From contig PTEX01000050.1 in the NCBI GenBank assembly GCA_003342815.1, positions 4,263,850 through 4,327,849 on the forward strand: a stretch of 64,000 nucleotides of DNA. Direction: 5' to 3'. This stretch comes from Eudromia elegans. Its lineage: Eukaryota; Chordata; Aves; Tinamiformes; Tinamidae. Of this stretch, positions 1-18,474 are shown in pieces. The first letter of the stretch is position 1; each line of letters opens with the position of its first letter. A model generated the notes under the pieces. It saw only the letters and a list, made by a program, of their open reading frames with translations. It was not told the origin of the DNA and searched no databases. Made by a program: the position numbers and the translations under genes.

Positions 1-1360
<1,360 letters not shown>

Positions 1361-2850
1361 CAAACAGAGCGGATTCCTCCCAACCAAACTCCCTTCCTCG
1401 AGGTAAAGGAACAAAAAGCCAAAGTTCCACAAACCCTTCGGCAAACCAGGCGAGAGCNTGAAAGAAACTACTGACATTTCCCACAGAAACAATGAGTCTT
1501 AAAGGAAATGTGAACAGCGCAGAGGGGGGAATTTTTCTTCGCTTTTTAATACAAGAAACTATGTGTAACCAGTGCTGCCTGACCTTGGATGAGGGCTTGC
1601 CTGGAGCTGAGATTCAAGCAAGACGTAAAGGTGGAAATCAAGTCGTGGCAAGAAGATGGCTGCACCAGAGCTCTGCAAAGGACACAAGCGGTGCCCAGCT
1701 CCCGCTTCGCCCTGGAATGGGGAGCTGCCCCCAGCTCCGCGGCAGCCACTGGCACGATGCTGGGGAGGGCTGGAGAGGGGCTCCTGAGACTGGGGAAGAC
1801 AGAAGCACCTGCCTAGACTGGGCGTCTCCTACAGCCCCCCGGGACAGGGCTTTTTGTTCTACCTGCCAAGATTTCACCCACTCTTGTAAGAGTTGCTTTT
1901 TTCAGATTTTAAAGGCTCTGAGGGAGGAAAGGCATTAAGATGTTAGAAACTTTCATTACCATCTAGGCTTTCTCCAGAGAATCCAAAATCTTTCTACTTA
2001 ATTGAGCTTTCTTAATTATTTTAGAAGAGGAGAAAAACAAATCTTGTGATTTTTTTTTCTCCTCCAAGAGAAGTAAAACGGCAATTTGGAATCTGCTCGG
2101 CCCATCTTTAGCTCAAACCCTTTCTAATTTTGTCCTTGGTGGGTAGTATGTTTTACAAATTATAACAGAAAGGTACGCATGTTGCTATGAGGAAGCGAGC
2201 TGGAGAGTGATTTTCTCTTTAACAGCACACTGCAACACAAGTCAAGCAATCAGCACAACGGGGGGCAGCTAGTAGGGCAGGGCCCACCACGACTGCTGGG
2301 AACGCGCAGGGCATAAAGCCACCCNTGTGAATTCGTAACGCGGTGGCACTTATTAGTATATGCTGACTCGCACGTCAAAGCCCATGGATGGGAGATGAGT
2401 ATCTTGGCCGGAGATCTTCAAACCCTGAACCACAGATTTCAGTGTGAGTCACCATATGCCTTCAGGAATGGNTCCTGATCTGCAGAGATCAGGAAATGAC
2501 GGTATAACCCAAGCCCTGCTTAAGAGCTAGGCAAGTCCTAGAATAAAGCAGAACAAAAAGTGTGAGTGCAGCCGTTGTAGTGAAGTACGTGACTGTCATC
2601 TCCTTGAAATCGTTTGGAAAGCTGCAGGGTCTTATCGCCCACTCACCCATCCATATATTTGGCTGAATCTTTGCCTGCAAAAAGGGCTTCAATATCTAAC
2701 TACTCTTCCCAGTATGAAACTGGAAAAAACAACTCCCATCTCTACAGTAGTGATCTCTACCTAAGGATGATTTTGTACCAGTTTTTCCCCAAGTAAGATC
2801 CACTGCATTTGCTAAGAAAAGCTGGCGAAGTGCAGGCAGGGGAAGAAACC

Positions 2851-2878
2851 TCTCTCTCTCTTTTTTTTTTTTTTTTTT
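2851..2878. repeat. (TC)5 followed by T18 simple repeat
   Basis: Five TC units run directly into eighteen T residues. Confidence 0.95.
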
Positions 2879-5800
2879 AAATCATTAGAGGCTTTCAGAG
2901 CCTCTATATTTGAACACTACAGCAGATGAAACTGCACTTGCATAAAATAGTTGTACGGACACCAGCACGTGCTGAACAGGCTGCTCCGAAGAGCAGCGTT
3001 TGCTGAAAGCAGGGCCGGAGCTGGCGGAGCTGAAGCAAACCACAGAAAAGCAGCAGGAGCAGAGGGGATAGTGTGCAGCTCTCACTGTGCTTAGTTCAGA
3101 AAGACTCAACAATCTCTTATCCCTCCTCATAAAAAGCTCCCTAACCATCGCTTTTAAGAACAACTGTGGTTGCTATAGGGAGCAAAGCAGTGGTGGCAGA
3201 AAACGTGGCAGGCTGAGAGTCAATTGTTTTATGTATGGTATTTTCCACCACAGAGATCTGGAGAAGATTCCCGTATTCACAATGTAAATTATGCTTTTTA
3301 TTCTGCCCATCATAATGAGGCTTTCGGATACATCCTACCAATAAGGTGCCACTCTCTCAACTCTTCTGCAACATGCAACCCTTAATCCACATAAAATGCA
3401 GCTGTGAGTATCACTCTCCTTATGCTCAGATGAAAGCTCAAAGGAGATTATGAGGAAACCATAAGCTACATGCTCTCATCTCTGGCCTGACGAGGTTGTT
3501 GTTACTTTTTTGCTCATTTTTAATGTACCTCGGTTAGAAAGCTGCTGTGCTTACAGGCTTGTTCCAAATATTTTTGTAACGAGGCACGGTAAATTTAGAA
3601 GACAAAGAAATTACACTAATCAGGGAGAGACGTAACTGCTAGGAACTGCTGGAAACATTTNTGAGCCTCTGAACTAAGAACCTCAAAACGCTGCTATCGT
3701 ACCTGAGAGCTCTTTAGATCAGCATTAGGAGCTACATGGACCGTTTTGCCCCACAAAATGTGCAGACAGGAGGGGAATAAGTCACAAATACCAGAGGGAG
3801 GGCAGAGGGCAAATAAGCCAAAGCAAATATCCTCTCTTATTTCACTCCCCACATCTGTGNAGTTCGTACACCTAGCCTGATTTTAACGGAAGATGTTCTT
3901 TAAGTAACATTGACACCCGTATGCCTGCCAGCTGATAACGACATAGCTCCCCTCAGAAACACATCTCCAGGTGTGGTGCCTAATCCTGTCAGTCGCAGGG
4001 GGTTTTACACGCCAGTCTTTGGGACAGGAAGGGCAAGCTGTTCTTTCTCAAGAAGGGTCCAACTTGGCCTTCTCCTGTGCTCCAGTGCAAGCCACTTGGA
4101 GATCCTTTATTNTTATATTGTTCCAATTTTGAAATATAGATTAACTATTTTTTAGCAGATTTTGTTGCTGAATAGGGTTATTAAGTAGTTTTTACAAATG
4201 CCTACTGAAATACACCACTCACATTTGAATAAATGAATGGTAATGTCATGTCATTCCTCAAATTGCATTTTGCACAGGATGCTTCCTGATGACAGTTTAA
4301 AAGCGCATGTGATTTGCATAGAAATGTTCTGCCTTCTTAATTAATGCATTTATTGTGTAATCTGGTGTTAATGTTGGGTTTGCACTGACATTTACATGAA
4401 CAGGTACGCTGAATAATTATTTACATACTTTATATAAGAGCATTTAAAATCTTGGTTTACAGTGACATTTACTGATTAATAGATTAGACAAAATCATGTG
4501 TAAATGAGTGCAAATTGATAGTTTACATACACAACGTAAACTTCAATCTCAATTCTGCAGTGCATAGCTCAATGCAACGATACTGTTGCATTATTACTTT
4601 TGTTAAGCAGCTGGAGAACTGTCACTCCTGAAGACACAGAGGGGACTGGACTCAGTCCAGGGCACGTTTCCTACTACCCGCACATCTACTCCAGGGAACA
4701 GAGCATGGACGAGACAGCACAAATTCTTGGCTACTTTACTCACATTGGGCATAATCTGAAATGCTTTTTAGAAATAAGGAGGATGCGGCCGTGCCACTTG
4801 TTTGCTGTTTATGCCCCAAACTGGGCAGTCTCCTTCCCCTGCATGCTGTGTTACTGCAGCCCTATGCAAGGCTTGCTCACTTACGCCTTGTGTTTCAGTG
4901 ACCTGGGGTGATCTGTGCAAAGCCGTAAGCAAGAAGGATGGCAAGAACCGCTCCTTGGCCAAAGTGACTGAATTTGAGGGGGGCTGACTGAGAACGGCCT
5001 TGATGTCTGGAGGGAAATGTACTGACTTTGCCCCTTAATTAATAATTTCTACTAAATTGNATTTGTCAGGGGCCCCATGCCCCAAGCCGATATTCTTTAT
5101 GTCGATAGCGTGTTTACACTTCACATTCAATATCAAATAAATTCTTTAAGACAATAGATAGGCATATTTCATTGAAGTCATGATTTGTAGCTTGACCAGT
5201 TCATAACTTGAATAACGCTACTNAGATTCCTTTTAATTTTTTCTGGTTTTAAACCTTTCTGAGGGTTGAAATTATTACAGGTAACAATAACATAAATAAG
5301 TTACACAGGTTTTCACATGGAAACTGCTACGGAAAGCTCTTGTGAGGTAGCACTGAGAAAGGTCCTGACAGAAGCTCCATTCAATCCCTTTCCAGTCGTA
5401 ATGTACGTTTCTAGAATACTCTTATTCAATACTGCCCTAAAGCATTTTCTTAGTTAAAAGAAAGCCAAAACTTAATTAAAGATATAGGATTATACATAAT
5501 AGACTGAGAAAAACAGGGATAGAGCTGTGCGATGCATATGACTACCTATTTTTTTCCCCTCTTCTACAGACTTCTCTCCTCAGGAAAAGTATTTCAAGCA
5601 TGGAGTGTCCACTCACCAAAAAAAAGAAACTCATCTAATCGGCTGGCACTTTTCTAGGTGTAAAAGAGACACAGTTTAACTGACTTGTGCTATCATTACT
5701 AAAATCTTTACAGAGGACTTTGCAAATAATTATCTTTAACCAGTCACACTTTCCATGTTAAGCTTTGGGAAGTGCCTGATATAATATTATCTCTTCGCCT

Positions 5801-7275
5801 TAGCTACTAACAATGTCATCCAGTAAAAACAAGTGACATTGTTATTTTACCTGTACTGGTGCCAAAACATCATAATGAAGATTTCATGACGCTGTGGAAA
5901 GTACATGCGGCACGANGACAAGTTTTGAAAGCTTTTATGATATTTTTAGCTGTGCTTCTAATATCACTGTCATATATCTGCTGCAGGCACAGATCAAAAT
6001 CACTTTAATCTCTTCTCCGAAAAATGTGATAAACGCACATCAACTTTTCTATCATGTCCCCAAACTCTAAAATTGGTTCATCAAAAAAATAGGGCAATTT
6101 TAGAAATATTTATCACTTACTAAACATGACACTACANAGACTGCATAGAAATTAAGGGAGAAGAAACTCAACTCAGGCTAAAACTAACACTGAAAGGAAC
6201 ATGCAAAAACAAATAGAGGAAACCTGGAGAAAAACACTGAAGAAAGAGGAGAGAAGCAGTTCATTGAGAAGCCACACCAACCATGAACATTTTGAGGGGC
6301 TGACTCAAGGAAGACCACATGAAAACTGACATTACAAACCTCTTAAATAAGAGATAACAAAACAAAGATGAATATTTAAAGGACTGATCTATATTATAAT
6401 AAGAAATGCATTCAAAATCATTAAACTGGCTTTACTCATAGGCTTGTACTAAAGCAGCAATGTAATTTAGAGGTGACATATTTAATAAATATTTCTTTTG
6501 TTATTATATGCTTGGGAACAAAGGGAGTTCAAATACCTTTAAAACAAATCTAAAATTAGGTGAGAAGTTAAGACTTTGTTAAAGTAAAAATTATTTTATT
6601 TATAAAATGCCTCATCTACAAAGCAAATCTATTTGCTTAAGGCTGAACACTTAAAAAGACCCTAAAAAGTACTTTGTAAAACCCAAATAAATCAGAAGCT
6701 CTAATAAAAACGTAAGATGAAGAGCATATACAGAAATAAAGTTAATCAACCGTNCTTTAACTATCTAGACTTTCAAGGAAGCAGTATATGACTCAATAAG
6801 ACAGAGAGCAGACAAAGCTGCAGTTTCAAAATGTGTAAAGTTCTCCCTTCTGGAGGCAACAGGGTGAATGAGCACGATGAACANGGACTAATACCCTGAG
6901 TAATACTGACCATGTAGGGAGTTATTTAGTTAACCGGCTCTCAGATTACTTAACATTTTCTTTTCCTTTTCGAGGACAGCAGCATTTCAATATCCTGCTC
7001 ACACTCAACTGAAAGTAGCAATAACCACACATACACATTTTTTTCCAGTGCAATATTCTGCTTTGCCATATGCAATAAAGTCTGGTATTAGTTATTATGA
7101 AAAATACCATATGAATTATTAATGGAGATGAGAAGATGAGCAGGAATGGCAGAGAATAGTTTGTTTTAACAGAGAAAACGCACCTCACTTTGATCTAACA
7201 CTGTGCTGAGATCCCACAGTAAGTGAAAGACGATGAACAGATCTTTCAAGTGAGGAACAGGATTCCTAGAATTAC

Positions 7276-7379
7276 CTGATGGCCATATTGTGAGAAGCAG
7301 TTCCCAAAGCTCTTCGACCCAGGATACACAAGGCAAAGGAAAGCGTTACTAGAGGAGAATCNTCATCACTGTCCAGGTG
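7276..7379 (-). CDS. PCNX2: PCNX2 exon 11 (codons 523-556 plus two bases)
   Basis: The 104-nt exon reads HLDSD, one ambiguous codon (GAN, Asp or Glu, from the N at 7362), then DSPLVTLSFALCILGRRALG and TASHNMAI, ending in AG of a Ser codon. The LGRRALGTA motif is family-wide. The mammalian protein as I recall it has a few extra residues (PSTT) before LDSDED. Here the base triplet before the exon would be a stop (tag), so the exon cannot start earlier in this frame. The donor is gtaatt. Confidence 0.94.
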
Positions 7380-9485
7380 CTACAAAGGTTTAAGGATAGC
7401 ATGTCATTTTAGAGGCAAATAGCACTATCTTTAAAAGCACTGCAACACTGTAAAAGATGCATAAAACAGCAACATTTGTAAAACCTGTGTGTCGTTGGAC
7501 CTACCTAGGTAAAAATTCTTTGCAATTAAAAACAAAACAAGAGGATGACAATCATAGATTTTCTGCAAAAGGCAAGCTTACTTTGCCCTCTGCCTTGAAA
7601 TGTCAATACAAGGTGGTGAGGTCTGAAGGTTTTTCTTTTTTTTTTATATCCCACATAGACTTTCTAAACCAGAGCAGAATCCTTATTGCTGAGACACAAT
7701 GCAACGGGAGGCCACCAACTCCCCTTCCACGGGACACAGTCGAAACTCTCAGCCATATTTCAGAAGAACAGTCTATTTAGAAAATTCTAGGGGAACTCAG
7801 TTTTAGTGAATAGCAATATATACTTAAATTAGATATTACTGATGACACTGATCCCGCTTTTTAACTGCCAAAACATTACATTTACCTTTACTAGTTCCAA
7901 AGTGCCATTTTTACCTGAAATAAAAAACAAACAAACAGAAACATCCCANCTTGCTGTCAAGCAGGAGGAAAAACTGAAACAAATCCCCATGCTTGTGAAT
8001 CTTCAGGAGTGTGCAGATTATTATTTCAGTTATACAATGGGTGATCTTGTTGATTCTCAAACTAAAGCCCATTATAATGCATATTTTAGTTGTTTCTGTA
8101 ATATGTCGATTTTCAGGGCTATGGGTACCTTGAGTTTTTTTCTTCCATCTCTGCTACATTAATTTAATATCTATATTTTTAAAGAATTACAAAAATAGAG
8201 GTAAAAAAACATGACGTAAAAAAATATAAATATGAGCCCACACATGTGCACTAGTGCATGCATTGGTTTGTCCTTTCAAGTGTAATTTTGATGAGTTTCA
8301 AGTCCTTCGAGCAACCCTGAATCTATTATTCTATTTGAAAGCATCAGGCACGTAACAAGTGAAAAAGTGTCATTTAACAGTTATTTTCCTTGCAAGGAGG
8401 AATTCTATGTATGTCAGCACTTGGGAGTTAAGACATGATGATGTGCAAGGACAGAGATGAAACATTCCCAGCAGCAGGAGATGGTGCTGAAGGCTCAGGA
8501 GACAACTCAGAGAAAAGAAAATCAAAGAAGAGTTAGGGAGAGGAAATGGTGGAAGGGCATTCAGTTTTACAGACATTAGAAGGAACAGGAATGGAGAAGA
8601 AACATTAAGATTCCATAATGTTACTCTAAATAAGGCCAATGGCAGCAAGTGGGATGTTAAGCCAGTGATCCAAAGTGAAAAACGCCCAAATAACAGTGCA
8701 CAGTAGCCAGGGAAGAGACATTCGCCATTTCTTTCAGTTGTCAGAAATAATTGGAGAATTAGAACAAACAAATCTGCTTGCTTGCAACTGTCTTCTCCCT
8801 CCATGCTATTCAGAGCACCCCAGGGGAATGGAGGAGTACATTCCCACCGGTCATCTCTGACCACCGATAATCTCAGTGGCTCAAACCTCCGAAAAGGTGC
8901 AGCTGTAAACTCGCCCTTGGCCTTCTGAAGCTGCAAGGTACTTCCACACGGTTTTGCACTGTAGTTCACATCTGAATTACGACCTTTAAGAGGTGACCAG
9001 TCCTAACAGATAGTTCGTTATGTACTTCCCTTGAGTTGAAGACTATATCCAGGCTTTGGTAAGGGTTTGGAAAAGGTACACAAATGCTGGTGAATGTTAC
9101 GCATGTGTATCCAAATATTGGCAAATGCTAAAGAAATGATTGTTCTGGTGACATTTCCCAAGCACAATCTGCTCCAGCAACACTTCTGCAAACACTTGTT
9201 ACATCTGTGCTTTCCAGAGACGATGAAATTAATAGTGCTGGAAGGTGGGCTCAATTGGCTCTGTGTCCAAAGTGTAATTCTTATGAAAGCTCTTTTTCTT
9301 TTGTGCACAACAGTATCTCTATTTTTTTTCCCTACGTACAAAACATATGCTTTCCAATTGTGTTACTTTTCACAGCTTAAATAAAATAGATTTCTTGTAT
9401 TAATTCAGAGCAACCAAAGGTGTAGCAATGCATCATTTAACTTCTATCCCAGGAATTAAAATATAATAAGAGATCAAAAGCTTAC
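7380..9485 (-). other. PCNX2: PCNX2 intron 10 (2,106 bp)
   Basis: The donor is gtaagc and the acceptor is acctttgtag. It contains a 200-codon open frame on the minus strand at 8969-8370, without recognisable similarity and lying in a strand-biased (purine-rich on plus) stretch. No interspersed repeat is seen. Confidence 0.85.
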
Positions 9486-9719
9486 CTCTGCTCTCTTTGC
9501 AGCACAATATTGTATCCAGTCCAGGTACACACTGCAGAAACTAGCTCTTGTTATTCCTTGGAGACAGGGAACATAATCTTCATCTATGTTAATATTAAAC
9601 ATGGCAAGGTCGCGTTCAATATAATGCCATTTTGCATAAGGCTGCAGGATCTTTTGCATGGATTCATCTTTGATCCAGTAAAGGATTTTGGGGGAACTTG
9701 CTGTAAAGTATATTATACT
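9486..9719 (-). CDS. PCNX2: PCNX2 exon 10 (codons 445-522)
   Basis: The 234-nt exon is phase 0 at both ends and reads SIIYFTASSPKILYWIKDES, MQKILQPYAKWHYIERDLAM, FNINIDEDYVPCLQGITRAS and FCSVYLDWIQYCAAKRAE. The motif AMFNINIDEDYVPCLQGI distinguishes PCNX2 from PCNX1, which has TFNPNIDEDYDHRLAGI. It begins the part usually assigned to the conserved pecanex C-terminal domain. The acceptor is tgtcaacag and the donor is gtaagc. Skipping it would remove 78 residues without a frameshift. Confidence 0.97.
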
Positions 9720-13578
<3,859 letters not shown>

Positions 13579-14915
13579 CTAAAAAGGAATGACTGAAGCC
13601 TCCAATCACTTAGCAAAAATCTAATAACAGGAGTTGCAGCAACAAATTAGATGTGCCAACTGATCCATGTGCAGCAGCAAATAAAGAGTCGTAGCTGTAC
13701 ATTATTTATTTACTATCAGCTATAAAAGCCAAAAGGGCCCACTCTCCCATTTGAGGCATCCTATTCTGAGCTGAGCTCCACTNTGGACCACAGCTTCTGC
13801 CTAAATAAAGGCTCACCAGGAAGCTCCGCTAAAGATTTTCTCTCCATCAGGAATATTAAGCAAATTACTCCAAATCCCAGTCTGCTGCTTCAAATAACAT
13901 ACAGGATGCAAACAAAGAATTTACAGTTTGTGAGAGCACCCACAAAATCTGGGTTTCAGCAAGTTTTCTTAGAAAACACATTCCAAAAATAATATCTAAC
14001 TGGTTCTTCTGTTCCCCAGTGGAACCAGAGATACATTTCCAATTCCAGATCAAACATTTCCAATGAATAGCAATAGCAGCAGTGTATCAAGAGGACAGAA
14101 CAGCTTTCTAATTAGCCTGTTACAGGGACTCCGGATCAAAATAGAGTAAATCTTTCTGAAAAAGAAATGTGAACTTGAGAGGACATTATGAGGCAGATAT
14201 ATTGTATCTGTTCTGCAGACATCATTCTTCTGGCAGGCGCTACGCACACTAGGTGATCAACCTCAGCCTTTCTGGATTTAAAAATCTATGAACGCAGTGT
14301 CAAAACCATTTAGGGCCTTACAAATCACAACCAGTGTGGACACACATGAGCTCCCCACAAAGTTCTCAAAGTACATGGCTTGTGTGTGCTTGATGCATAG
14401 ATACTTTAAAACTTGCTCTCCACGGACTGTTGCGAAAGTTATTCTCTCCTGAATTTCTGCAAAAACCTTCTTTCAAGGCTATTTACTACGAGGTAAGTCG
14501 CACATATGTCTTGTATGGGCCTTCTGCCAATGGGCAAGTCTCACCCCATGAGAGAGATGGCTCAGTCAGTACCCAAATGGTCTCAGTGGGAGAGGAAGCT
14601 GCCAGACATCGCGCTGCTCTTTCTGGTGAGAGGGGACATGGCCAGCTAAAGCCTTAGCTGGCACTGGAGGTGCTTGCAGTGGGCCAGGGCTGATCTCAAA
14701 GCCAAGTCACAGCATTCACCAGCAGGCTCTCGCCTGCTTCTTTTATTCCCTCCACAGCAACCACCCACACAAGAGGCTTCCTCACAAAGTGATCCGTGTT
14801 TATAGCCCCAGTGCAACTTGCCTGTCGTTTTGGGGGAAGGTGTGACATGCAGCTTGAATTCTACCCACCAGGAAATACGCTGAAGAACATTCAAGCATTC
14901 TGGGCTTTTGCCACC

Positions 14916-14933
14916 AAAAAAAAAAAAAAAAAA
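14916..14933. repeat. poly-A tract (18 nt)
   Basis: An A run is followed by caccaaaaaaccagc. The preceding 280 bp is GC-richer than its surroundings but not recognisable as a processed pseudogene. Confidence 0.95.
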
Positions 14934-15846
14934 CACCAAAAAACCAGCACATGATTTAAAACACCTTTGAGTTCCCTCCCCTGAGAATTTGATTGCTATA
15001 TGTTACATAAATTAATCAACATCTATAAAAACCCCTGCCAGGATCGCCAGACCTGACCATTTGTGTGGGTGCAAATGAGAGAACAATTTGGCTACACTCA
15101 CAATCTAAACAGTAGACTGAGAAAGAAAACAACAGCAGGCCCAGTCCCGTTCAAAAGGTGCCAGCATCCCAGGAGAGAATATGGAACAAGACGCATCCGG
15201 AAGGCCCTTTCTTTGGAGCGTCAGGATAATCTCTGCGTCCTAGGTGGACGACCCCAGTCAATCACGACTGTATGGGTCAACTTAAGAGCCCAGTAACAAC
15301 ACACTGAGGGCCCTTCAGTCTTAGTAATGGAAGCAGCACTCTCAGTAGTCCCCTTCCCACATTAAAAAAACATTCCAAGACACAATATTTTAAAACACTG
15401 GGTATCAAGTTCTTTTTCTTCTTCTCCTTTTCTTCTTCTTAGATACTCTAAAANGTATCTAGCAAGAAAATACACAAAAGAAAGAAGAATAAAAAAAAAT
15501 CTGATGGAAATGCTTGAGGGGAAAAGAATGNAATTGTAGCCCTGAGAGATGGGAGGGAGATCTCCATTGTTCTCTGCTCAGCTTTCTGTTTACTCTGTGT
15601 AACCAGTGTTGTTCACTGATTGACATCTATTCCTTCTTGGACAGCAGGGAGACACAACATAACAAATTATTAAATGTTTTCAAGTAACCTAAAAACAAAA
15701 ACGTTCCTCTTCAAGACTCCCATAAAATACAAGACATGACCTATCAAGCTGACACATTCACTAGAACTGAATACGCACTGGACTGCTTCTGCTTCGTATT
15801 TCTCAGATTTCTATCAGATTTCTACATGAATTAATAGTTGCTGCTC

Positions 15847-15867
15847 AAAAAAAAAAAAAAAAAAAAA
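15847..15867. repeat. poly-A tract (21 nt)
   Basis: This is an uninterrupted run of A within intron 8. Confidence 0.95.
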
Positions 15868-18422
15868 GGGCAACTGCTCTAGGTCAGTGGATGCTTGTCT
15901 GAAACCAAGTCAAAAGACATTGTACTCAAAGTGAAGCAGGGAAAGGCGTATTCCTTTGTACACAGCTTATGAAGGCCTGGGTATCAAAAATAGTAAAATA
16001 ACCACAGCATGCTGGTGCTACTGCTGTTGTGCTTGTTCTCTGAAAGGTTAAAGATCTCACAGTATTAAACTGCATTTAGAAGAAGATAAATCTTTTTCCA
16101 GGTAGCAAATTTAGCACTGGCAAACATTTTTAAGTGGAACATTGACCCTTTTGTTGAAAAACACAAGCGTAAAACAGCTGCCACTTATATCTTTTTAACT
16201 AACAGAATTAAAGATTCTGGGATTTGCTTAGTATGCATATCCCCATTCTTACATTAATTTTTGATTTTGCATTGAATTATTACATTTCACTGGTCCACTC
16301 TATTATCTATATCAATATCTGTCTTGTTTCTAAGAATGTGGTAATTATTCATTTTTCTGAAGGTAAGTATTTTGTAAAATATACCCCTTAAAGAAGCCAG
16401 CCAGGCATGTAATAAGTGAATTGAAGAGATCCTTGGGCAGAGACACCTGGACCTGTCATCAAAGGCATAACAAACAGTTGACAAAGCCAGAACAATTATT
16501 TGCATTCTTGCCTAATTCAGCAGGTAAACGTTTCTCACAATTAAGACTAAAATTATACTCCAGTTATACAACATCAATATTGAACCTGGGGAGTAAGAGA
16601 TATTCTAACCATGACCAGAATAATATAAAAACTCTGGGAACAAACCAAGGAGCTCATGTGGTCATTTTGCAAAATTATTTCAAGGAATGAAATCAGGGCT
16701 GTGCTCTGGCAACATCTGGCAAACATGTGTCTGCTTAACAAAAGCTGTTTGATGGACTTGACTATTATCACCCTGAGGAGTTGGTTTCTTGGCTGCCTGC
16801 AGATCCTTTGTGGTGTCCCTGCTTAATTTCAAGGCACCAATGATCTGAGCACTGGCCAGTGTTCTGTCAAAAAACTAAATCCCTATTTCGTACCTTCAGT
16901 CCTCAGCTCATCTGCTGATTAATACTTCCAGCAGACATCTAATAAGAGGATTCAAGTTTGCAAAGAGCTCAACTTTGATGCTCAAGTACATGTTAGTTCC
17001 CCACCATTTCTTCTGTTCAGTGCTAGAAAGCATGCCTGTAATTTTCTCATATCTTTAACTGAGCCATACTGTGCCACACATCAGGCCACAATGCACTGGC
17101 TGGACTTGAGTGCCATAACTTCTCATGTTACTCAGAAGTTTCATGTTACCAATTCCTCCATCACTCTTCTTTTTGATCTGTTACTCTAAGACACTAATAC
17201 CACAAGGACTAAAAACATTTGCTCAATTTTACAAATTAAGCCAAAAGAGACAAGTTGTAGTGAATAAGGTTAAGCACTTGTGTATGTATTTTACAGAATG
17301 CTAGCCCTACTCTTTTGTACATATGCTGTAAACTGATGACTAAAATGTCTAGTTTTATACTACTTCCCCAGAAATCATCAAGCTTAAACAATTCTAAGAG
17401 AATTATTCATAAAAAACAAAGATCAGGGGAACAGAACGTGCACATGAGCTATGCAATAATGATTAAGTATAATACTATTAAATATCAAAAAACAGGAAGA
17501 TGTTTTCACTGGTAACTAGTGATTTTAAAACCTAAAGTAGCAGCATTTTTTTACATTTCTTTCCGCACTAGAAAGAAAATAAGCTCTCTCACATCATTCA
17601 GCATTAGTCATTCACTGTGAACCTTGCANATATCTGACACTGGATGGTTATCAAAAACCTATCAATGCAAAACTTGTGCCAGCTCACAAAGCAAGGTCAG
17701 TCCATGGAAGCTCCAGAGAAAACCAGTGTGAGAGCTCAGAGCTCTTTCTATTTTCCTGACATATCAGGATGTGAGGACTCGCTGGTACTCTGCCTGAATG
17801 ATCTGACCTAAATAGAAATCAGAAAATTGAAATTGAACACCATAATCTCACTTCAAGAGGAGACATAAAATACACCTAAAATAATGACCACCCAGGCTTC
17901 TAAAATTAATGGCTGAAATCAAGGTATATTTCTGAACTGATTTTGGAAACTCAGTGAGTGGCAGGAAAAACACTGTTCAGTTCTCAAGGGCCAGACATAA
18001 AATTTTGTGACAAAACAACACACTTCCAGAGCAGTTTTAATTTTCATAAAACACTTGAGCTTAACAACACAGAGAGAATGGAGATAAATTACTATGGCTG
18101 AAGGTAGGCATAGTTTGAGCACTCAAGACTGCTGACATATAAGCAATTAGGGTGTATATGTGCTTAGTATCATGCACTAATCACAAACACATCATATACC
18201 ACTCTCTCGCACTGGGCATTTCAAGCTCTAAACTATATGGCCCCAACAACCAGCTATGGACTAGGGGGTTTAAGGAGGTATAAATCTGCAAGATAGTGCT
18301 GCCTGGGGACACTTGGAGTTGTGAAGTTGGAGTGAAACATATTACCTCCTTTTATAAGCTATGCACCAGTCTCTTCATAAGGAGCCTCTCAAAAGTGCCT
18401 GCTTGTTCACCATTTGCATGGG

Positions 18423-18474
18423 AAATGTGAGTATTTTATAAATAAGGTAAATGTGAGTATTTTATAAATAAATG
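18423..18474. repeat. 26-bp tandem duplication
   Basis: The unit beginning aaatgtgagtattttataaa starts at 18423 and again at 18449. The two copies are nearly identical, so the duplication looks recent. The second copy runs into unrelated sequence near 18474. Confidence 0.92.

Noticed and set aside
7389-7396. TCCTTAAA just upstream of the exon 11 acceptor, resembling a U12 branch site
   Set aside because: The donor of the same intron is GAG followed by gtaagc, an ordinary U2-type site, and the word lacks the AAC ending. A second minor-class intron is not supported.
14640-14933. Processed pseudogene ending in the A18 tract
   Set aside because: The sequence before the A run matches no gene I recognise, no flanking direct repeat is evident, and birds have few processed copies.
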